From: Ooceraea biroi
Lineage: Eukaryota; Arthropoda; Insecta; Hymenoptera; Formicidae
Assembly (NCBI RefSeq): GCF_003672135.1
Contig: NC_039511.1
Span: 13,666,464-13,730,463 of the forward strand
Direction of reading: 5' to 3'
Length of the DNA: 64,000 nt
The translations under genes and the position numbers were made by a program. Positions 34,501 through 47,172 of the stretch are shown piece by piece. Position 1 is the stretch's first letter. Each line of letters opens with the position of its first letter. The notes below the pieces were generated by a model. It saw nothing but the letters and a program-made list of their open reading frames with translations. It did no database searches and was not told the DNA's origin.

Positions 34501-37500
34501 CCGCATAGCCAGTGCGACGTAATCCGATGACGAGTTTTCGGACGCCGAAAGTCGTCGATTAAACGCAACTTGTGAACCCGCCGCTCTCGTCATCGAGTGG
34601 CCAATACAAGTTTTTCCTCGTTCATTAGCGTGACGAAATACAAGGGACATTATAATGTCTTATTATTTCGGTAATATTTAATTACATTACCGTTATTTTT
34701 AAAACTTGACGAACTATGTTATAAAAAATTGTGTAAACTAAAAGAAAAACACAAATGCATACATAATTTTATAAAAAAACATATAATATTAATTTTATAT
34801 TGTAAAATGATAAAATGTCGCGTTATTATAAATGATTAAAACTCAAATTGCGGATTGTGTTCTACGAATATGCGCAGGATAGACTTTCAGTTGGTGCAAT
34901 TAGCTGATTTATCTGCGTTGGATTTATATCGTCTCATTTTTTTCTCGTATACGGTTGTTTTCGAAGGGAATAGCGGTGAAGCGCGGATGGCGAAATCACT
35001 TAGGAGAGCGGCCATTCACCCCGACGTTCTTGAACTTTCAGGGTCGCTTAATGCGAAGCGTTCGACGTGAGCCTTATCGTTTCAGCAAAACGTCGGCTCG
35101 AATTACGGTTAGTTCTTTATCGTATCGCCACTACTATTTTTATCAAGGACTTTGCTTGCGTCGAACATTAGTCGACATCTTGGTGTATGGTCGAGCAATC
35201 TAAATAAAAAAACAAGATATAGCCGGGTCCATTAATGTTGATTAATACTAATCGTAATTAACTGAAGTTTCTTCCTTCGTGCGCACGCCACAGTCTAGAA
35301 AAATAATATAAAAAAGATATACGGAATTGCTAATCAGACTTAATAGAAACCATCAGCGCAATTGAGTCTTAATTCTATATATGTATGTTGGCATTACTTG
35401 GTTGCATAGGAAAGCAAAATCCTTTTCTCGTTACATTCTCGAATAAAAAAATTATCTATATTTTGCATAGGAGTTAAAGATTAAGTTAAGTTAATAAGGT
35501 CAGTTAAAGATTCAGGGTAGAAAATGTGTTGAAACATTGTAAACTTGATTGACAATGATTGAAAGATAATCAGTTACTTCTGGATGCGCAGAGGGCCGCG
35601 TAGGGTTTTCTCGTGGAAGCTAGAATTGGAGCAATGACCTTCGAATTCAGTTCGGTCGACAAGGTTCGTGAACCCTGTCGACCGAAGGAGTTGGCAGGCC
35701 CCGAGAAAGATGGTACAGTTATACCCTCCTCCTCTATCTGTTCTTTCCTCGTTCCTCCTTCTCCATCTCATGTTTCTTCTTTCTCTAACTACTTCTTCCT
35801 TCTCTCTAACAATGAACGTGCGCTCGCGTTCACTCCCGCGCTCTTGCGCGACCGAAAGGAAATACCGTATGGTCACCTCGGCCTCGTCACCGCGGCGAAG
35901 ACAAGAGGAAATCCCGCGGCGTTCATCGACCCTGAAGTCAGATATGACTTGAATTGAAAGAATGGCCGCGACTAACAGTAACACAAAGGTAGACTCTCCG
36001 AAGATGATTCGTGCTTCATATTGATCTCTTTTCGGTCAAAGTATTCGGTTATTTTCCGCATATCTTAAGCATTCAATATATTATATCTATTAATACTAAA
36101 ATATTGAAAAATAAATTTGATTTTATTTACAATTTTTATTCATTGGATAGAGAAAACGGTCTCCAAGCTTTTCTGCTTTTACTTCAGATATTATTTCTTC
36201 TGATGAGAAATAAATTATGCGCACTAAAATGCTATAGTGTTTGTTAGCGAACTTTAGTTAAGCGAACGAATAAAAATGTACAGTAGTAATGTTACGATAA
36301 GAGATTTTCGAATCTTAGAGAAATATAAAACATTTTCACGTAATGACGCGCAAAATGCTATAGATGATAGTGGAATTGTGAAACTTACGCGAAAGAAGTA
36401 TGTGGTTTATAAGATAAATGGGTCATTGATTCAGGCTAGTCAGGGTCGTTCAGGAACTAATATCAATGGGTTTTAACGGGATTGTGAGTAATCGAGACTT
36501 GCTAGAGGTATATTAACATTGATTTTAGAACGAGGAAGTGTTAAAGATTTATAGAAATTATATCAAATGTAACGATGAATAGAAAAAAGGAAGGGAGATA
36601 GAGAAAGGAAGGAAGGAAGAAAGAGACGGAGGAAGATATCTTAGAAAAATATCTATGAAAATTTTAAATAGTATATGCTTTTTGTCTTATTGTATTTATC
36701 ATGAAATTATATATTATTTCTATCATTAGCATTAATATATTTGTATTAATGCTTTGTCTTTCTCTCTCAAAGTAGATTATTTATATTTAATATTACAACA
36801 TATAGAATAATGTTAAAACATTAAAGGAATTGCAAAAAAGTTGATAAAGGTTTGCTTGTTCTTAGAGAAGAAGGGAAATTAACAAGACATTTTGTTGTTT
36901 ATTGTGGATATATTATTTCCCTTGCTCAATTTAAATTTTGACTGCTGGACGAAGCAATTAACACAAATAATAAATATTTGATAGAATATGTGCATCTTGT
37001 TACTAAATTATTAAAAGAAAACAAGTATTACCGCGCTGCATATTGTAGTGTTAAGTTTGGAAAATAAAAATTCTGTCTAGAAATATTCATTTTGTCTTCG
37101 TACGTTTTACGATTACAAATTCCAGCGATGTAAGTTCCACGATATCGGGGTATGCGTGCTCGATATCGGAAAAAGTAGCTTATTCGCAAGAGTGAAAGCA
37201 CTGGAAAAGTGAAAACGCATTCGCTGCATTCATTAAATGCGCGCCTGCACAGCATATTGCAATTAAATCGGTACTGTCGTTCCAAGAACTTATATTCGAA
37301 AGTGTAACCAAGACTCTTGCACGCGAAATATATCGTAATATAAAATCTCATACACGACACAATTCAAACATGTTTTTTATTCTTACGCTTTCAAATTCTT
37401 TTTTTAATGCGTTATCATTTTTCTCTATGTGTTCTATGTGCACATGATTAACTGAAAATCCTCGTATGTTAAGTCTACCACGAAAGCAGCAAGTTGCTTC

Positions 37501-40500
37501 GATCCTCGTGCGATGTTTTCATTTTCGGACACATACTTTTAATTATATCGACGTCGAAGAGGGACGAGCGTCTCGTACATGCGACTCTCGTGTTAACATA
37601 TTCATATACTTGTTTTTTTCCTGAAGTGAGAGTTAAATGTTTGAGGCTTTTCCTTTCCTGAAACATTGGGCTCGATAGTGAATAATAAATTCCACGGCTC
37701 TGTGGATAACGCCGACCTGGATCGTCCATCATCGCTGAATCTGTGGGATCATGTAGGCGAGCGAGATAAATCTCCCGCGAACATATTTCGACCTCATGAA
37801 TTGTGTTTCGGCCATTTATGTTAAGTCGAAGATTGTTGGAGAGATGATGAATCTTTGGCTACGTGCTTAGGAAATCGTGAAATTTTCTTTATTTAGTGTT
37901 TCGTGATATTACATAGATGATAATCAGAAATTCTTTTTTCGACTCTCAATTCGATCTCTACTGCTTGACCTACTTGTCATATTTTGCCATAATCCTGATT
38001 CCGATATTCATTCCAAGCTGATTTCAACATTCTGATCGGTTAAGATAAAAAATGAAAGATATGAATTATAGGTATTATATAAATTGTTATCAAATCGTCT
38101 ATTTTCACTGCTATCCTTAAAAATTTTCGAGTTTTCTTATTTCCTATATTGTTGATATTTGAATCATGCCCCAAGGACTTATATTGATATCTTCTTATTA
38201 CATTTTTCGACAAAATTCGGCAACGTATCAGTAAGATAGGACCGTCTGTCGTAATCTCCCCGTCTACAACATTCGATATCTCGACAATTAATGTCTTAAC
38301 AGTAATGATAACATATTTTGCAATATTCTATCGCATGTCAAGCGTCAGGTGGTAAAGATATACATATATTACATTTCACCCTGTCGCCCCTGGGTTACGA
38401 TACAATATTGTCCATCATATGTGACCAATATTGTTCGCGTTGGAAAGCCTTAACGAATTTCGCGATCCTGATAGATAGAGACAGAGTAAAAAGTGAGGGG
38501 AAAGAAACTCACTGCTTGTCGTTTGACATTATTTGTGACTGATAATGAATGTTTGCTTTTTGTTGGCTCAAGGCCTTAACTTCTCTTCGAACCGGTCAAC
38601 TCTGCGCGTCAAGATACAAATATTAATCCTTGCCTCGCATATCAAGGATGATAGATCAAGGTGCAACTACTAGTTTTTCATTGTTTCCTATGTTAAATTA
38701 TTTCTCAAACTTTTTTCTTTTATAATATATCATTTTTCTAATTTAATTATAATCCAATAGACATTCACTTGCTTTTTATAACAATTTATTCAATCATTAT
38801 TCGATTTTCAAGGAAATTGTGTAAACTATCGCAGTTTTCCTAATTATGCAGAAAAATGTTATATTAACAAAATATGTTTTCAATTATTTACATTTAAATT
38901 ATTTTTAATGTTTGAAATAAGATCTTTAAAAATGCGCTTTATCTCGAAAAGAAGTATCCTATATGTATATCGCAATTTATATTCGATAACTAATAAATTT
39001 AATTATTGAGTTTAAACTGTATTACGATGAGATGCACGACTTGTAAATTCATTTCTAAGGGGTTTACTGGAAGATCCCTAGAGAATTGGCGGGGAGACTC
39101 GCGAGGAGGGTCTCGAATGGCCACGCATGTGCGTCTTAAAGACGGTCGAAGGTCGTGTCGCTCGTAAATTTTCGGGTCGGTGAGGGGTGAAAAAAAACCC
39201 GGGCCAAGCCGAGCTTATTTCGTGCGTAAAGATGGTTTTCGCGAGGGTTGTGACCTTGCCACGTGGAAAACTAGAGCATGGAAGAAGCGATGAGGGTTGT
39301 CAAAGGGCGAAGGTTGACAGGGTAGGTCGTCGAAGGACGAAGGTGCGTTAACCCGGAAGAGCGGAGGATAATAAAGGTGATCTTATCACTCTGCGACATG
39401 AGAGAATCGCGTTACAAGCTAATGTACGTAAATGTTTCGGAACAGATTACATCATTTAGAAAATGGAGCTCGTTATTTAAAGATGTAAAATGACAACTTT
39501 GTTTACGTAATTTGAAAATTTAATATAATATATATTTACTAGTCTCCTCCAATATTTTATAAAATTATATCAACCTGGTCACGCTGTTCCTTTGCAATTG
39601 ATTTTTCGAAGAATGAAACAGGTAGACGGTACAAGTGTATAACTAGATACATATGTCGTTACACAATCTTATCTTTGAACGCTTCTTTGAAATAACGCGC
39701 AACAAGAGCTACAATTCCGGTGAAACCCTCTTGGAAATCCTACTGATTCCATCTACGATTGATTTATGGACTGAATTTGATTATACTCACGATCCAATTA
39801 TCGGAAAGTCGCGGTAGTGGACATTGTTTTTGCGAAGGAATCCTACTCAAGCGCGTAGCTCGAAGCTACCTTTGACGGGCGTGCATCGAGAATGCAGTGC
39901 TGTCTCCGGGCAAGCAGTATACATTCCCAGACTGAGTTTTAGCCTCCAGGATGTCTTCGCATTACGAGTCGCATATCCTCTGCCCTCCCTCTCCCTCTGT
40001 TCCCCCGCACTTCCGTTCCTCCTTCCACGCATAAAAGCCCTCGCACGCTGTGTCTCGGCTATGGAGCGCGTTCAAGGTTCAGCCGAGGTCGCAGACATGT
40101 CCGACAATATCAGTATCCCATTTTTCGTACGTTACCCTACATCATCAATACACGGAATCACGAGACAATAAATAAGCACACCAACTTCCTGCTAATCTTC
40201 GTCATTTTTTTCGTTTCTTCCTTTTTAATAGACAACTGATAAAGACAGCAAGCCAAAGAACAGAATAGGTATGTCTTGAGATACGAACCATGTATTAGAG
40301 AAAATTCGAAATAAGAGCAAACAATGTTATTGATAAATTAATATCCATGCACTTCCCATGTAATTGCCGTGTATGATATGTTCATAGTGCGAGCGCTCGC
40401 ACGGATTGACGAGCGACCTTCAAGTTAACCATGCTCATGCTCGACAATAAGATCAGCGATTTAGTGTTCTTGGATGGCTCCTTGTTTATTTCTCCGTGAA

Positions 40501-40694
40501 AGCTTCTTTCTCGATCCCTTTTGTCTGTTTAATCCGTGATCTGATGTTGCCGTTGGCCGGCTAGTGATAGAAGCAATAGATTTTCAGACGATACATCTAA
40601 CGTCTGAGAATCAACAATGGATATTGGTATAATGGTTACAGTTTCGCAGAGTAACTTGTAATTAATGTACGATAGGTGAAATTTATGTCGAGAT
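31561..40694. other. Long gene-poor stretch
   Basis: No exon, domain or RNA gene recognised over 9 kb. ORFs of up to 136 codons at 35574-35984 overlap on both strands in a low-complexity CT-rich patch (about 35720-35830). GC-richer islands at 33110-33280, 34160-34640, 39050-39380 and 39830-40110 could be regulatory. The 34.3-34.5 kb island carries two ecdysone-response-element-like palindromes, listed separately. Confidence 0.5.
34313..34482. promoter_or_regulatory. Paired EcRE-like inverted repeats
   Basis: GGTTCAATGACCG at 34313-34325 fits the EcR/USP consensus RGKTCANTGAMCY at 12 of 13 positions. GGTCAATGACC at 34472-34482 is a perfect IR-1 palindrome. They lie about 150 bp apart in a GC-rich patch 13 kb downstream of the E75 stop codon. 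The assignment is by motif only. Confidence 0.4.
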
Positions 40695-43474
40695 TTAAGG
40701 GGGGAGCCTGCTTTAGAACGTTGAAAATAAGGTATAATTTTACGAATTGTTTTGGAGAAACTATACAGCGGATTATTATAAAACTTTGATGCATTTATTA
40801 GTACATGTTTAAAGATAAAAAAAATTATTTTTTTATTTGAATATATCGCCTGTAGAGGTCGTCCTGGAGGCATCTTAGTGCAGCCGGCATTGTAAATTGG
40901 CGAGCATTCTCCTGCCTCCAAATTTCATCCAAACTGAAAAATTGAAATATTTTCTCGTTATTTATGAATTCCCATCGTCGATGAACCTTTAATATTCATA
41001 AAAACATTAAGTTAAACAATTATTTTTGCATGAAAAAGTTCAAAAACTTTGCCTAAAAATCGTACTTTTGTGTTGTAAGCTCCACCATTTTGGCACTTTT
41101 CAACTTTTTTCTTCTCTCTTTGGTTTATCGACGATGGGAATTCATAAATAACGAGAACACATTTCAATTTTTCAGTTTAGACGAAATTTGGAGGCAGGAG
41201 AATGCTCACCAATTTGCAATGCCGGCGACGCGGCTGCACTAAGATTTCTCCAGGACGACCTCTACAGGCGACATATTCAAATAAAAAAATAATTTTTTTT
41301 ATCTTTAAACATGTATTAATAAATGCATCAAAGTTTTATAATGATCCGCTGTATAGTTTCTCCAAAAACAATTCGTAAAATATCCTTATTTTCAGCGTTC
41401 TAAAGCAGGCTCCCCCCTTAAGTTAAACAATTATTTTTGCATGAAAAGTTCAAAAACTTTGCCTAAAAATCGTACTTTTGTGTTGTAAGCTCCACCATTT
41501 TGGCACTTTTCAACTTTTTTCTTCTCTCTTTGGTTCGTCGACGATGGGAATTCATAAATAACGAGACATATTTCAATTTTTCAGTTTAGACGAAATTTGG
41601 AGGCAGGAGAATGCTCACCAATTTGCAATGCCGGCGACGCGGCTGCACTAAGATTTCTCCAGGACGACCTCTACAGGCGACATATTCAAATAAAAAAATA
41701 ATTTTTTTTATCTTTAAACATGTATTAATAAATGCATCAAAGTTTTATAATGATCCGCTGTATAGTTTCTCCAAAAACAATTCGTAAAATATCCTTATTT
41801 TCAGCGTTCTAAAGCAGGCTCCCCCCTTAAGTTAAACAATTATTTTTGCATGAAAAGTTCAAAAACTTTGCCTAAAAATCGTACTTTTGTGTTGTAAGCT
41901 CCACCATTTTGGCACTTTTCAACTTTTTTCTTCTCTCTTTGGTTCGTCGACGATGGGAATTCATAAATAACGAGAACATATTTCAATTTTTCAGTTTAGA
42001 CGAAATTTGGAGGCAGGAGAATGCTCACCAATTTGCAATGCCGGCGACGCGGCTGCACTAAGATTTCTCCAGGACGACCTCTACAAGCGATATATTCAAA
42101 TCAAAAAATAATTTTTTTTATCTTTAAACATGTACTAATAAATGCATCAAAGTTTTATAATGATCCGCTGTATAGTTTCTCCAAAAACAATTCGTAAAAT
42201 ATACCTTATTTTCAGCGTTCTAAAGCAAGCTCTCCCCTTAAGTTAAACAATTATTTTTGCATGAAAAGTTCAAAAACTTTGCCTAAAAATCGTACTTTTG
42301 TGTTGTAAGCTCCACCATTTTGGCACTTTTCAACTTTTTTCTTCTCTCTTTGGTTCGTCGACGATGGGAATTCATAAATAACGAGAACATATTTCAATTT
42401 TTCAGTTTAGACGAAATTTGGAGGCAGGAGAATGCTCACCAATTTGCAATGCCGGCGACGCGGCTGCACTAAGATTTCTCCAGGACGACCTCTACAAGCG
42501 ATATATTCAAATCAAAAAATAATTTTTTGTATCTTTAAACATGTACTAATAAATGCATCAAAGTTTTATAATGATCCGCTGTATAGTTTCTCCAAAAACA
42601 ATTCGTAAAATATACCTTATTTTCAGCGTTCTAAAGCAAGCTCTCCCCTTAAGTTAAACAATTATTTTTGCATGAAAAGTTCAAAAACTTTGCCTAAAAA
42701 TCGTACTTTTGTGTTGTAAGCTCCACCATTTTGGCACTTTTCAACTTTTTTCTTCTCTCTTTGGTTCGTCGACGATGGGAATTCATAAATAACGAGAACA
42801 TATTTCAATTTTTCAGTTTAGACGAAATTTGGAGGCAGGAGAATGCTCACCAATTTGCAATGCCGGCGACGCGGCTGCACTAAGATTTCTCCAGGACGAC
42901 CTCTACAAGCGATATATTCAAATCAAAAAATAATTTTTTTTATCTTTAAACATGTACTAATAAATGCATCAAAGTTTTATAATGATCCGCTGTATAGTTT
43001 CTCCAAAAACAATTCGTAAAATATACCTTATTTTCAGCGTTCTAAAGCAAGCTCTCCCCTTAAGTTAAACAATTATTTTTGCATGAAAAGTTCAAAAACT
43101 TTGCCTAAAAATCGTACTTTTGTGTTGTAAGCTCCACCATTTTGGCACTTTTCAACTTTTTTCTTCTCTCTTTGGTTCGTCGACGATGGGAATTCATAAA
43201 TAACGAGAACATATTTCAATTTTTCAGTTTAGACGAAATTTGGAGGCAGGAGAATGCTCACCAATTTGCAATGCCGGCGACGCGGCTGCACTAAGATTTC
43301 TCCAGGACGACCTCTACAAGCGATATATTCAAATCAAAAAATAATTTTTTGTATCTTTAAACATGTACTAATAAATGCATCAAAGTTTTATAATGATCCG
43401 CTGTATAGTTTCTCCAAAAACAATTCGTAAAATATACCTTATTTTCAGCGTTCTAAAGCAGGCTCCCCCCTTAA
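40695..43474 (-). mobile_element. TTAA-bounded foldback element, six tandem units
   Basis: This is the same element as 26020-28351 in opposite orientation. It begins with the short arm (40695 to about 40988) and a middle containing AATATTCATAAAAACATTAA. Six head-to-tail units then start at TTAA 41007, 41418, 41827, 42238, 42649 and 43060 and end at TTAA 43471 (409-411 bp each). The terminus is GCAGGCTCCCCCCTTAA. Several units share variants not found in the first locus, for example CAAGCTCTCCCCTTAA at the junctions 42238, 42649 and 43060. There is no coding capacity. An apparent 130-codon ORF at 40529-40921 is a by-product of the arm. Confidence 0.88.
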
Positions 43475-45123
43475 TTACACTAGTTATGACGATCAGTTTA
43501 AGCGATTGCACAATCGCAAGAAATAAAATAATAGCTCAACATTATAGATAAAGAACTGTAAATCTATCTGAAATCTGAGGTGTAGATTATATGAATCAGC
43601 TGATTACTTGGGATCGCAGCTATACGCGCTGTGATATTTATGTTACTCAGAATCTATCAGAGTAGTTAAGTAGGGAGGTGATTCTAATTTGTTTCATTGA
43701 CTGATTCAGCCAGCGCAGCATTGCTAAATAACCGCTGACCTTATCGAAAATACAAGGTCCTCCCTTGTAACGCGAAGATTATGATGGAGCATCGGTAAAA
43801 TGATATGGTCCAAGTAAAGTGCAGAGTTCACGATAGGACAGTTCACATTAGCGAGAAGCAGGTTGCGTGGCAACCGACGCCCACGGTACGCTATGCGCCA
43901 CTATTGTAGGTGTTTGTACGGACGCAGTGGCCACTCGTGATACGCCACACCTTCGCATAGGCGGATTTGGTTCAACGAAAGGGATCGTGTCAGGATCCCT
44001 GTAGAAAAAACCGCGGAAAATAATTATTATTAAAAAAGAATGTTATATTATTGAATCTTTGGACGTTTATCGCACGTGTATTGAATATACTTTTCTAATC
44101 GTTTTCTTTTTTTTAAATACATATAATATTTTATAAAACATCTTGCACATACTATACATACACACACATATGCGCGTATAGGGACATATATGTTATGTCT
44201 GTTATGTGTGAGTGTATATGGGATAATCCTGATAGATGGCCATAATTTTTTATATTCTTTTTTTATTGCTGAAAATATACATCCTATTTTTCAATAAAGA
44301 AATCTTAAAAAATAGAGTAGTTATTATTTTAATATTTTCTTTCATGAAACATTTGTTTTTAAAACAATGCTTCTGTGTGTGTGTGTGTGTACATTTAAAA
44401 GTAGTGAAATTAGCAGTTTCGAATTTAATTGATTGTATTCAAGCGATCGCATTCGCAAGAAATAAATCGCAGAGATGCGGTCGTAGTTCTTTGCTGTAAG
44501 TCGATGATTTCCTCGATAATGCATCTACAAATTCTCAGCTCCTTTTGGTATCTATACTTACCAAGACTGCGTAAGAGTTAAAGATGTTATCAGAAAAAAA
44601 TATGTAAATGACAGGGCTGCTAGTTTGAGTAGATTTAGATAATCGCAATTCACGCAATGTATATAGCAGCTTTAGGATTTGATGATTGTAGATAATTTTT
44701 TTGGAAGCGAAGATGTATCAATTAGATTATTCAAGTGTTTTTAGGAACGAATATATTTTGTATGCGTATATCGTATATCATAGGTAATAAATAAATAATA
44801 AGATTGCAAACCAATTGTATAACGATTTGGATATTTCTTTTCCAGTTAGGGAGTGCGACAGGATAAGATTTGGAAAGTTCGGAAAATTGTGGGCTGATAA
44901 GAAAAGCAAAGTTTTTTTTATGTATAATTCACCAGACAATGTTTATTCAGACGACCTCACAACTCCCAAGCGTACAAAATGACGTGCTCACTGGGCAATA
45001 TGCGGGGCTGCATTTGTATTCTTGCATGTAGTAGAGTACGTTTTATCCATATTTTTTGTTTTTCCACCAGAAACAACAGCTGTTTGTATGCTTCTTCTTA
45101 AAGGATAGGGAAATATATCATAC
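43475..45123. other. Intergenic, downstream of E75
   Basis: AT-rich spacer with a (TG)n run at about 44374-44391 and CA/TA-rich microsatellites near 44155-44220. No gene seen. It may include distal 3'UTR if a later poly(A) signal is used (minus-strand AATAAA at 44942-44947). Confidence 0.4.
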
Positions 45124-47172
45124 TTTATTTATCGTTTACTATATAATTATGTGTAGTTTATGCATAACAAGTATTACGAATATCAACGCTAGGTTGTCTG
45201 TAGGATAGGGATAGGGACAAGACATGTGTTTGCTCAATGTGCATATGTCACGTGAATGTGTCCGTCTGCGTATATGCGTGTGTTTAATAAGGATAGTCAG
45301 AAGGATTCTACAAAGATTCGCTCGGATAAACAGGTGAGTGCGATACACGTGATACGGCGAAGGAGATGCACTTTAGATATAATAAATATAGAAAGGTCTT
45401 CTAAGCTGGGTGTTTAGGAATACTCGGGCTATATTTCAACCGGGAGACTAATTGCGCTTCTAATGCCCCGTTTTGGTATGGACTAGCTTCTTAATCTGGC
45501 CGAATTTGATTTAGCTTGAGTAATTCAGTTTTCAGAGGACCCAGCTGATACACGTCTCGAATTAAATTTTATTAACCTGAGTTCCTTCTAGCTCGAGATC
45601 CAAGAAGATTTAGTCCGTCTCGAAAGGAGGCACTACAAGTGTTCCTACACGGTCCCAAGATCGGTTTGCTTGCTAGCGAGTCAGTGTATTATGAGTGTAT
45701 GTGTGTTCGATGCGATACTCATGTTGGGGTTTGGGATATGCGGGTGATTAGGGCGGCGGGGTGAGTGTCCCAACAACACGTCGGCGGCGGTCCGCCGCGT
45801 ATTTCTAGAGCTTTCCCTTACGATTTTGTTTGAAACTGTAGAGGTTCACTCGCGCCTATCAGGACATAGCCTTACGAATCTACTATTTACACTGCGTTTC
45901 GCCGTTCTATCGGAGCTCCGCTTTGCTCGAGTGCTTCACGGCTTCTCTTTGTCTCTTTCTCTATTTTTTTTCCTGCCTTCCTCTGCATATCTCACTCTTC
46001 CGCTCTCTTTTTCGTTTTACTTCCGTTCTCATGATGCTGTTTCGATTTATCTGTCTGACTTTCATGCATGCACACACGACACATAATATTGTATAACGCG
46101 TTTAAGCGGGTGTACGATATTTATCTCGCTATACGGCGCGATTAAAGGATATAATTACTTCTCGAGTCATCTCCTTGACAAAGAGACACGAAACGTAATA
46201 TAAAGGTACGGTAATTGCAAACTGGTGGCCGCAGCGGGCCGATCTCAGTCTCATAACAAAACACTTAATTCTTTAAAATCGCGTGCGCGATTCCCTTTCT
46301 CAGTTGCCACCGCGATCAAGAAGCTTTTCGATTTGCCCCGACTCATTTGCACAAGCACGCTCACTTATCATTCATTCATTCATTCTCCCTTTCTCTCTTA
46401 CTTTCTCTTTCTCGTTCTCTCTGCATCCTCCTCTCGTCGTCATTTGCACAAGAATGTCACACGCGACTCCTATACATATACACGAAATGACAATTTTTTA
46501 CGATTACGATACCTTACACATATTACAATAATATTAATTAGTTTTATAATATTCAATAATTATAGTAGAATAGATGATCAATGAATGAGGTGGAGACTGT
46601 ACAGGATGCGCGATTTTCATGATTATCACATGTAGATAGATTAATTTCTGCAACACTCAACCTTTCTTTTTTTTCCGTCGCGGATGCTCTATCTTCTAGA
46701 TATACACCTAGAGCGGACAGATTTTAGGTAGATAGATAGGTAGATACGTAGTTTAGGTGGATTAGGTAGCTCCCCTACACGGCACCGTCGCTCTCGTTGG
46801 AGGCATCGGCACTCTCACGCAAGCATCCGTGATTGATCTGTTCTGTCTATCGTCGTTTTGCACACTCGAAAAAAAAGCAACTCGTCACTGAAATGTCCGT
46901 CTTCGTCCGTAGCATATGCGGAAATGTTCCTCGTTCGTTTCTCCGTAACCTCCACCTCCTCTTTCTCGAGCGATTTTATATCAATTAATAGTTTAAATTA
47001 ATTATTTGGTTTGTCACGCGCTCAAAGCGTCCTGGCACTTTCATTTCTAGTTAAAGAGCCGGAAAAAGTTGTACCACGTATTACGACGACCGATAGGTGG
47101 ATCATACGTCCTAGTTTGACGCGCGTGCGCGCGCGCCAGCACGTGTCACAAGAAGTCACTTGGGCGAGAACA
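45124..47172 (-). other. Probable E75 3'UTR
   Basis: The region after the E75 stop codon has no exon or ORF of note. Minus-strand AATAAA hexamers occur at 45568-45573 and 45124-45129, giving 3'UTRs of about 1.6 or 2.0 kb. The true cleavage site cannot be decided from sequence. Pyrimidine-rich low-complexity tracts lie at about 45940-46020 and 46370-46440. Confidence 0.35.

Noticed and set aside
35574..35984. 136-codon minus ORF overlapping 114- and 94-codon plus ORFs
   Set aside because: All lie in a CT/GA-rich low-complexity patch, which keeps frames open on both strands.
40529..40921. 130-codon minus-strand ORF
   Set aside because: Most of it is the arm of the TTAA-bounded element; no protein similarity recognised.
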